Assembly (NCBI GenBank): GCA_019648995.1
Contig: BLXT01006232.1
Coordinates: 318,656-362,891, forward strand
Direction of reading: 5' to 3'
DNA: 44,236 nt
Source of the DNA: Plakobranchus ocellatus
Taxonomy: Eukaryota; Mollusca; Gastropoda; Plakobranchidae
Shown here: piece by piece, positions 34,958-44,236 of the stretch
Layout: the number at the start of each line of letters is the position of its first letter
How positions within the stretch are numbered: position 1 is the first letter of the stretch
The notes under the pieces: model-generated
Database searches by the model: none
Seen by the model: the letters and a program-made list of their open reading frames with translations, nothing else
What the model was told of the DNA's origin: nothing
Position numbers and translations under genes: made by a program

Positions 34958-37900
34958 TCAGGACACTGTAATCATGTTGACACTTTTCTCAGAATTGACC
35001 ATGTAGGCTGCTTGCTTGCTTCCTACCACCTCTACCAGCTTTTGGGATTCATATCTGCAACAAAAAAAAAACAAAACAAATAAGATGTAAACCCTGACAA
35101 TTATGAACAGAATTTTTATAAAACACAAATGACAGAATCTTAAAAGTTGCATGAAATTCATGCAAAAAAACCCCCCACATTAAAGTACTCATTAATAAAA
35201 AAAAATCTAGCTTTGCTTCTTGATTGATGATTTATTACTACTCACAAAATTTTACAAATTCAAATAGAGAAAAACAACAGAAGAAAGTAAACATTTATCA
35301 AAACAAACAGCCATCGCTCAAAATATCTTGGATTTACTTACAAATTATTCTAACACATTCGTCATTCTAAAATGCAATGTTTATGTCAAAGCTTTGTGAC
35401 ATAGTAAACACAAGCTTAAAAAATACATGTAGTTGATAAAAATGTCATATATAAAAAAAAATACAGCAAAAAATCCATAGTGCCGTAGTTTGTACCCAAT
35501 TCAATTGATAAGTGACATATACACACCCTTTATTTCCCCCCTTCCTCTCCCTCTAAAAAAAAAAAAATGAGTTAAGCTTAAAAAAAAAAAAAAAAAACCA
35601 GGAGGATAGTTTATTAATAAAATATAATCATGCAGATCTTGAACATGGTCAAATTCGTCATAGGAGGCTACACATTCATGATTCATGGACATTGACTAAA
35701 GCACAGAAGAAGCCTCGTTCACATTAGTGGAGAAGAAACAGATAGAGCAAACCACTTGTAATAAAAGTTAGTCTGACTTGAAGCAAATGAAAAAACATTT
35801 TGTGAAAGTTAATTAAGGTATATTCTGTATATGGAAAAAGCTATGCGAAAATTAATTTTTAAAGATACCTTTCATTATTTGTAATTTTCATTTCTTTTTA
35901 TCTCATGAGGACAAAACGTTTTTACGCATAATTTGTGTTGTTTGACTTTGTTCATAAAGTTTTAAGGTGGTGTCTGTATTCTTTCACAATATTTATTTCA
36001 CTCCCTCCAACCACCAGAGTATCTTCAAAATCCCTAAACTTATTTTTTTTGAGAGTTAAATAAAAAATCTGCTTCGGCCACATTTAACTCCAATATATCT
36101 TGGACACAGAAAAAGGAAAAAGGAGGAAAAGACCAAAGAGAACATGCAGATGGTACAAAGAATTGGAAATCTGCTAACAACCACAGGGAAAGATAAAATA
36201 GTAAAACAACAGAAAGTTTTATCAAATGGTTTGAGCACAAACTGTGAAATTCCAATTATACCATAACTCAAACTGATATGCAAGAAATCTCAACTAAAGG
36301 ATCAAACAATATTTAAAAAAAAAAAGAAAAAGAAAAATGGCATTGATTTGAAAGATATGTCCTCTCTGACAAAAGACATAAAAAAAATTTTTCGCACACA
36401 TTTTGTTATTGTGAACAAATAGAAATATAATCTTGTGGGGTAATTCAGCAACATGGGCACAATAATACGCCCATTATTTTTTCATGTTTAAGACAACAAG
36501 TCTTAATCATTTCAAAAAACGTTTTATCTGTTTGTTGTTTTTTTTTCGTCACTGCTTGTATTGATAGAACTAAATGCTTTTTTTTTTGGATGATTGTTGA
36601 TACTGTCCTAAAAAAATCTGCAACGTAGCTTTTTGGGATAATCAATTTAATCTAAACGTACAAACAATCATGTAGGATTGGAGTGAATAAATGATGCAAT
36701 GCAAGCTAAGTTTTTAAGAAACAGCAAAATAAATCATTTCATGAGAAAAAGTGGAATTGGAGAAATAGATACATATATATATACTTTTCTCAGGCTGTAA
36801 TTTTACAAAGTCATTGACCTTTTAAAATACAAAAAAAAAAAAAAAAAAAAAAANNNAAAAAAAAAACCCCCCCCCCCCCCCCCCATGAAAAAATAAAAAC
36901 AAACTACCATAACAACTCACTTGGTAAAGAGTGTTGTGGTCGTACATGCTTGCCGTGATGTCTCCATCAAGTTGACAATTTCAGAATAAAAATGTGGGTA
37001 CTGGGGTAAATCAAACCACACAATGTGATGGATGCCTCGCAGCCGGAATCTTGGGAGGGGAAAAAAAGGCATTAGCTAGCAAAATTGTGGATCTTTATTA
37101 CAAATTTATGCCTGTGAATACAAAATCAGAACATAAAATATTTTACTAAATTACCAAGAAATTTCTAAATGCCTTTCAACCTAACAGCAATGCCAACATA
37201 AAAATCACATTAATATTTTTCTAAAAAAAAATCTTTTTCACATGAAGTTTACTATGCCATGGTCTGAAATTGAAACAGAAACTATTTTCCACAATGGCTG
37301 CTGTAAAGTGGAGCAGTTTTTTTGGATGCTTTGATCTATTTAGGGTTTTAATTTATGCATCTGTGCTTTTTTCAGGCCATTAAAATTATAGGAGGTAAGC
37401 CTAGATCTAGTCCAATACAAGATGATAAACACATGCAATGCTTTGACTGGAACATTGGGTGCTGTTTCTGTTTTTTCTACTATTTACTTTGTTTCATAAG
37501 CTAAATATTGTCATTTATTGCAATTTTTATAACAAATCTAAAGAACAGCAAAACGCAAGATGTTGTGTTCTTTAGTTTGCTTTAAAAAAAAAATTTTTTT
37601 TTTATGCAATCACATTTGGTCTTTCTTGTACTGTACAGTTAAATAATCAATAAAAATCCACTTTTGTCACCTTTAATGAAAGGCAAACTTGCATATATTG
37701 ACAAAAAGTAATAATGAAGAAAATTTTACAATGAAAAAAAAGAAAGGAAATAAAAGCTCAAACCTGTAGTGGAAATGCAGTCGCTCTGTGTAAAGCATAA
37801 AATGGGGATGTCTTTTCCTAAAATGAATCCTGGCATTGCGCATCTTCTGTTCTGTGTCATATCTGCAACGATTATTTTGAAATTTATAATGTAAACAAAA

Positions 37901-39909
37901 TTGTGGTCCTGAACAAACTGATGTGCAAAGGCAATAGTGCTGTCTCTTTCTCTATGCATAACAAGATGCAAGTCAACTTCAACAATCAAATAATCTGTCT
38001 CCTATTTGAAAACTTCAGAACGGTGTGTTTTGCATTCATTAATCTTTTAGAAGCACTGGAAAAAAGCTCCTTCAATGACACGTCTTTTAGGTAAAGAACT
38101 CAATATTAAATTCTAAACAGAGTTGAAGAGAAATAAAAAAAAAATAAACTAATAAAATATCAGACAAATTAAAAAAAAAATTGAACTCACTCATTCATGA
38201 AGAGAAAATCAATCTCAGACTCTCTAAAAAAATTTCGAAGCAGCACAAAACTGAAATAGTTGCAGAAGATGAGTGTCTGCTTCATACCAGCTGATGTGTG
38301 GTATGGAATGATCTGAAATTGCAAAAAAAAAAAATATCACTGAGGTGTTTTCATGAGTTAAATAGAGGGGTCACAAAACAAAGGCTAAAGATTAAACTCC
38401 TGTAAATAGTGTAAATATTCATTCAACTTATCTCTAACCATCAAGGAAACTCAAATCTTTCTTTTTGAAAGAAAAATTTTTTAAAAAATTATGGGTTTAC
38501 CCTTTTTTTACAAACTATTCATCTCTTCATTTATTGTTAAAAAAATATTTGTAACAATGATTTATCAAAATTCATCAAACTAGGGCAATTTAATGAAAAA
38601 AAAAAAAACATTGATCAATTTAAAATTATTGCAACAAATGTGCTTTTCTCAGTGAAATCTTGCTGATATCTGTCCCAAGCTATGGCTGTTGTAATAGAAA
38701 TATTGCTTTGGTGGCTTTTATCTTCTTTAAAAATTTCAGCATTTAAAATCTGCAGTGACATTGTTGTTCAGGTTTTATTGTTTGCTGAAGATATATATCT
38801 CCCCCATTTAAAAAAAAAAGTTGAGATGTAATGGGTAATCTCAAGGTCTCTTTAAACAAGCACAAGATTGATTTATGTTCAATGGCTGTGCCCGTTGGTT
38901 TCATCACAGGTTTTGACAAAATCATGATAAATGCCTGCCTCCTTAGATCAATTAGTCAATATTATTGAACTCTTCTTCGGTGAAAATATTTTAATGACAA
39001 TCAATATATTCCTATTTGTCATAAAATTAATTTCTTTTTGATTAATTGAAGGCATCTTAAGCATCCACAAACCTAATCTATTTCTTTATAAAAGTGTTTT
39101 GTTTGAATATTTTCATGAGAAAAATACAAGCTAAAATTCACAGACAAGGACAAAAAGTTAAAAAAGATATCTGAAAAACACACTTTTGAAGACCCCAACT
39201 ACAAATATTCTCAATGCACAAACAGCCTTTTAAAAAAACTTTTTCTTAGTTCTGTTTCCGACTTATCACCTTCTTTTTTAAATATTCAAACTTTGCCCTT
39301 CTCTGAGACAAACTGTCTGGAGCATCACAAGAAATACGGTGGAATATCTGTGGATTGGCAAATTTAAAAAAAATGCACATATAAAAATTTAATGTAATGA
39401 AGAAAGAAAAAACTTGAGGATCTTGTTTTCACCATTATAAAGTAAATATTATGTGGCTGATGTACATAGTTAACATCTTTAGTTGAATGATTTAAAAGTT
39501 TTGGCTTATTAAGACTGAGCTGATAACATTTCCATCAGAATTTAAATATTTTATTTTACAAAGTGTGCACTAAAAGAGAAACAATATTAAGATACCTGTA
39601 TTGGAAAGAAATTTATAAAAATGCAAAAGTATTAAAGTATTGAAAAGAAGAATACAAAAGCCCTAAATTTGTAAAAAAAAAGAAAAGAATTGAAATCAAC
39701 AAGACAAAATCAAATTAAAACATAGAAGCAAAGGATTAAAAAGTTTTTTTTTGCATCAGCCACAAGAGCAACAAGGTCTAACCTGGGGAGCGTCAGATAT
39801 GCTTGACTCAATGGTTCCTGCAAGTGAATTCCTCTGCACTAAAACTTTCCCTGTATAATCTAAGAAAATTTTCTGTCAAGACTATAACATCTAACAACAA
39901 CAACAAATA

Positions 39910-39959
<50 letters not shown>

Positions 39960-42900
39960 AAAACAGCAACAAAAATCAACAAAAACTTGCAACCACCAAG
40001 GTAATAAATACTCATTTGGACTAGTTGCTTGCTTAAAGAAGAGATCATAATTATTAATTTTAAAGACTGAACAACATATGGCAAATTTTATATTAAAACT
40101 TAAAAGCATTCTTTCCCATAATAAGAGAACAATTCAATAGAGAAAAAAACCTTTTTCACATATCACTTTGCTAATAAAAGTAATTGAGAATGTTAGGACT
40201 GGTGTAGTCATGTTTTCATGTTAGCTGTGTTAGGGTTGAATGTTTGGTGTGTGTGTGTGAAGTGATTTGAAGTTCAGACCCCGTTGTGACACGGGCTGAG
40301 TGGAGCTGCAAGTCGGCGGGATTTTGCCTGGGTCAGACACTCCAATTTTAGCACTCGAACTGAACAGTCACGGAACGGCCCTGGTGTACTGTAGCAGATT
40401 TGTTGACTGGAGACGGAACTTTTAACCTTCTACCACCAGAGTGTATCTACATCGGTATGATATTTTCCTGAGGCTGTGTGCCTAGCCAGACTGATGGTCA
40501 AGTCTAAGTATTATGTTTCCTGTGAAATCGAAATGGTGGTAAAACGTAATTGAATGCATTAATATTCAATGCTTGCGGCTGTGTGCCTATGCAGACAGGT
40601 CTATGATCTACCATGTACAACTGAATTGGCATTCTTCTTGTGCTTCTAATATTTATTGTCCCTCGCGTAAGGGCGTGTCACCTGTCTGGTGCATGACAGT
40701 GTGTCGGAGTCAGAGAAAGTCAGTGGAGAGCTTGAAGAACACGGGTAGGACTATTATTACTGTGTAAGTCAGGAACTATTGAGCGGGACCCAGATTGTGT
40801 CGGGACGTTTCTTTATTTGGACATTTGACTGTTTGTGTTTGGAACTATATACCCTATTCTACTACAAGCTCCGCGGACGGGAATCAACGCTGGATCGTGT
40901 TTGGAAGCGTGTTCTTGTGCGATTGAACAGTGTGGGGTTTTGTATCTATTAGTTAAATCTGTAGATTTATAACTATTTATTATATCTGTAGATTGGACCT
41001 ATTAATTATATTTGTGGATTATATCTATGAACTAAATTGGTAAATTATACCTTTAAACTTTATCTAAAGATTTTATCTGTTGACTATATTTATTGATTGT
41101 AACAATTTAATCTAAGAAGTAATTTGAGGAGAGTTTCCTCGTGAGTGGATTTAAACGGTTCTACCTTATTTAATTGTATAAGATTACGTAATGCACTCTG
41201 AATAATTATTGTCGCGCCTGCGTGCGTGTATTTTATATTTGGCTCTCGTATCTATCTGTCTACTTCTTTATGTGACTACCTACTTCTACATATATTTACA
41301 TTATTATTATAATATAAGTTTTCTGTCGCCTATTCCCGGTGTTCTGCCTTCTATTTGGTGTGACCTTCTTGTGCAGTCGTTTGTTGTACCCTGTGATGTT
41401 GTAACTCCCATCTATTCTAACAGAGAATATCAATTAAAAACAAAAGAAAAGGAAGTCACCCTCTGTCACTTGAAATCCCCCCAAAAAAAAATATTTTTTA
41501 CAACCAAGTTTAGTAGCATGAAACAAAAAGGATACTGTGACAATGTTTATTAAATACTGTTAAAATTTCAGGTAGAAGGACTGAGCTGAAGATTAAGGTC
41601 TGCCGAAAGTGTTTGCTCCTGTAAAAAAAAAAAAAAAACAGATGAAAGGATTAAATCGAAATGTCAAAGAGACTGTTCTCAACTATGAAATAAAGAGTAG
41701 GATATCAAGAGTTGGATGTTTCTAAATTTGGAATAATGACATTGACATGTTGGCATGGGGCAGTAACCATGCATAAGCTCACCTAAAACAAAACTGTCAA
41801 AAGTTAAAATAAATCAATACGGGATATAAAAAATTACTATTTAGTATTATACCTCATACTTTTTTTGTTTTTGTTTTAAAGAAACTAATATGCTTTATTA
41901 ATCTTTTATGACTATATGAATATAAAATAAACGTGTGAGGTAACAGAAAACAGAGAACACATTATTACTTACCAGCCATTGATGGACCACATGCGGACCC
42001 TGGAAAAATCAACACCATGTGATTCTCGAGGCTGCATATGCAGATGTTTGCATGTATGCTAAGGATAGACAGAAAAATTGAGACACACAGATGTATTTGA
42101 TGATTCTTATTTTTGACAGTGACTTTGCCTAAATGCATCAAATTTTGGCCTTGTAAAAAAAAAAAAAACAACAAACAAATCAAATTATTTTGTACTGAAA
42201 CACAAACACAGCAAACCAGCTTTGAAACAGGCATAACACTTAACAGGAAAAGATTCAAACAAATTCTATTTTTTTGTTTCATCGAAAATAGAACAAACTT
42301 TACAGAAGGGTTATGGCACAGAGAATGTCTTTATTGCCTATTACTTACCAAAAAGTGATCCCAATTTTGCATGAGAAAAACATCCACCTGATCAGCAATC
42401 ATCACCTCAATGGAAGACAGGAAATCAAAATCTCGTTCTTTGTCCCTGCAATAACAAACAGAAAAAGCAATAACAAGAAAATCATTTCTGAGTAAAAAGG
42501 TCTGCAAAATTAGGAATAGAGAAAAATCCCATGTTATCTGATGCAAATTTCCACCAAAAACAAATAATCTGTTAATGTAAATTAATGCATTAGAAATGAT
42601 GCTGCTAGTTTAAGTTTTTATTTTAAGACATGTCACCTTGACCATTGCCATGTTGTGCTAAATGAGTTTGTCTTGGCCTCATCTTTGCTGTCAATATTTC
42701 AGCCAACATTAGGCTGTAAGGTAGGTTTTTTGTGTCCCACAACCCACAAACCTCCAGGAAATCTCAGGCTTTTTAGCCCTAACTAGGCCAGACATTCATT
42801 GCGATATAAAGCTTGTGTCAAAGATACTTATTTTAGGTCTGTGGATCTAAAAGGGACTCTTTGATATATTTTAAAACACCACAGAAATATTTTGAGATCA

Positions 42901-43627
42901 GAAATCAGAATATGAATTCTGACAAGAAAAGAAAGAAATTAAACCTTATATTTTTGTGCTTCTGAAAACTAAATAATTACAAATCATCTTTCAAAACTAC
43001 AGGGATACTAACTGCGTGTATCTCTGGACAAATTGAGTGCAAATTACATCTAGTCAAAAAAATAAAAGCTTCAAACACATTTATTAGTATGAAACATAAC
43101 AAAATATGATTTTGTTAAAAACATTCCTAAAACATCTAGTTAAAGCTTTATTTTTAAGCATTTCAGCATTATATCTAGACGTGTCCTCTCAATTATAATG
43201 TTTACCAAAGAGTTGAATTTTTTTTGTGCATGAATAGTGTCAATAATATTACACTTTATTTGACCGAGATGCAAGACAAATTTGAAGAAAATCCTATTGA
43301 TTTCATTAAATTGAAGCTTGATTATTCAATTTAAATGTTAAAAGTAGAATTTTATTGATGAAAAAAGTTGTAAATGCAAAATGCACACTCAAAAAAAAAA
43401 AAAAGAAAAAAAAAATGACCACAAAAAACAAAAACAACAGTAACAAAAAAAAGGATAAAGTTAGACTTACCCTTCTAAGCCAATGATCATTCTCAGACCT
43501 AGAGGAGATGCTAAGATAATATCAGACTCATAAAATGGAGAGTAAAGACGCAGGCATTTCTTAGAGACACTCAATCCAAGCCTGAAGTTGTCATCTGTAT
43601 TTCCCTCAAAAAGTTTCTTGAAATCCT
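34958..43627 (-). CDS. UTP25: U3 snoRNA-associated UTP25 / digestive organ expansion factor, C-terminal half (partial)
   Basis: Nucleolar small-subunit processome factor with a degenerate DEAD-helicase-like fold; the zebrafish homologue is Def. Ten minus-strand exons join in phase: 43471-43627, 42349-42445, 41973-42058, 41536-41618, 39783-39859, 39270-39347, 38191-38312, 37764-37862, 36921-37049 and 34958-35054 (stop TGA at 34958-34960), giving 340 residues. Family blocks are [109 protein letters not shown] and [22 protein letters not shown] and [12 protein letters not shown] correspond to the motif Ib and II regions; the helicase DEAD box is replaced by ADQV. Human UTP25 is about 756 residues, so the acidic N-terminal half lies beyond the right edge. 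The small exon 41536-41618 is required for phase: skipping it would create TGA at the junction. Convergent with DCAF4. Confidence 0.95.
36831..36884. other. assembly gap within A and C homopolymers
   Basis: A23, three Ns (36854-36856), A10 and then C18, in a UTP25 intron. Homopolymer lengths are unreliable here. Confidence 0.98.
39912..39957. repeat. 46-base poly(A) tract in a UTP25 intron
   Basis: An uninterrupted run of 46 A, preceded by (AAC)n-like bases. On the UTP25 strand it is a poly(T) tract ending about 50 bases before the acceptor of exon 39783-39859. It may be a retroposon tail or slippage. Confidence 0.97.
40186..40190. repeat. left target-site duplication of the solo LTR
   Basis: GAGAA directly before TGTTAG; matches 41423-41427. 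Confidence 0.75.
40191..41422. mobile_element. solo LTR of an LTR retrotransposon
   Basis: The 1,232-bp block begins TGTTAG and ends CTAACA, a perfect 6-bp terminal inverted repeat of the TG...CA type. It is flanked by the 5-bp direct repeat GAGAA at 40186-40190 and 41423-41427, as expected of an integrase target-site duplication. The inside is clearly more GC-rich at its left end than the surrounding intron. It contains no gag-pol-like frame, so it is best read as a solo LTR left after LTR-LTR recombination. Its superfamily (Gypsy-like or other) and orientation cannot be fixed without an intact copy. It sits in the UTP25 intron between exons 41536-41618 and 39783-39859. Confidence 0.8.
41423..41427. 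repeat. right target-site duplication of the solo LTR
   Basis: GAGAA directly after CTAACA; matches 40186-40190. Confidence 0.75.
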
Positions 43628-44236
43628 CTGAAACATGCAACAAAGACATTAACAGTTTTTTTTTTTTTTTTTTTTAAGAATAGTAAAAATTAACTCTTTT
43701 TGATTGACACAATTGAAATAATTGATAGCAGAGTAAAAAATTAAGAGATTGAACGCTGTAATTTAATTCTAATAAAAAGGTGTAGGAAACTGAAACTTTT
43801 TGTTTGCTGCTAAACAAAATTGACTCTCTTTCACTTTCTCCCCAATTGCTAAATAAAGTGATCATAGGTTAAAAAAAAAAAATCAAGTTGAATTCTTAGT
43901 AAATAGGCCAGGGTGTCCAGGGAAGTCAGGTCTTGAAAAATCCTACCATAATTTTAAAAATCCTACCATTATCACGGCCTAAAAACAGTAGCAGCAGAAA
44001 AAAAGAGAACTTAACAGCCTTAAGTTTAATACCTCATAATATACTATAATGGCCCTAATAATAGTGTTGGGGGGAAAATTCCTTCAAAATTAATAATAGT
44101 GTTGGAGGGAATAATAGTGCAGGGGGGAATCGCGTGCAAAAATTCCGTAATGTGGACCCAAATGGACAATATGACACAAATCAGCTGTCATTGTTTATAA
44201 TAATTCATTACCTACAAGTACTAGTATGCACTATCA
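43628..44236. other. UTP25 intron to window edge, with short repeats
   Basis: No further UTP25 exon could be recognised. AAAATCCTACCAT occurs twice, 20 bases apart, near 43937-43970, and an AATAATAGTGTTGGGGGG-like unit occurs three times between 44057 and 44130. The preceding exon, which must end in phase 1, is outside or not recognised. Confidence 0.55.

Noticed and set aside
41209-41553. 114-codon plus-strand frame
   Set aside because: It runs through the end of the solo LTR and over an antisense UTP25 exon; not a gene.
14227-43627. Operon or functional gene cluster of JKAMP, DCAF4 and UTP25
   Set aside because: The genes alternate in strand with kilobases between them, so there is no shared transcription; the protein-turnover theme is probably coincidence.

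Overview
This is a piece of an animal nuclear genome, not prokaryotic. It is AT-rich, and the genes are short exons with GT/AG introns. Four conserved animal genes can be read from exon translations that join in phase. Their order and strands are: calcineurin B (+, 3' end only), JKAMP (-, complete), DCAF4/WDR21 (+, complete coding region) and UTP25/DIEXF (-, C-terminal half). Dense AGATCT/CTAGATCTAG simple repeats, long homopolymers and protein divergence from vertebrates suggest a lophotrochozoan, probably a gastropod mollusc. That placement is inference only.

Layout. 1-360 is a 36-bp minisatellite in a calcineurin B intron. 1202-2858 holds the last three calcineurin B exons. 2859-14226 is a long convergent interval, mostly 3' UTR and intergenic, with no gene I can recognise and one odd GC-rich palindromic island at 12.5 kb. 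14227-18260 is JKAMP in seven exons. 18261-23316 is the divergent JKAMP/DCAF4 interval. It holds a cluster of palindromic AGATCT repeats, a (CTT)n tract and a repeated inverted motif that may mark a small DNA transposon. 23317-31814 is DCAF4 in seven exons, with a large repeat-filled fifth gap region (26.2-28.8 kb). 31815-34957 is the convergent DCAF4/UTP25 interval. 34958-43627 carries ten UTP25 exons, and one intron contains a clean 1,232-bp solo LTR with a 5-bp target duplication. The rest is UTP25 intron. Two assembly gaps (24041-24056 and 36854-36856) lie next to C and A homopolymers.

Functions. Calcineurin B is the Ca2+-binding subunit of protein phosphatase 2B. JKAMP is an ER membrane protein linked to ER-associated degradation. 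DCAF4 is a CUL4-DDB1 ubiquitin ligase substrate receptor. UTP25 is a nucleolar small-subunit processome factor. They do not form an operon or a single pathway, and each has its own promoter side. I see no convincing undescribed multi-gene system here. The most interesting signals are non-coding: the solo LTR, the TCACAACTGACAG inverted motif family near the DCAF4 5' end, the AGATCT palindrome cluster, and the retroposon-tail-like copies in DCAF4 introns.
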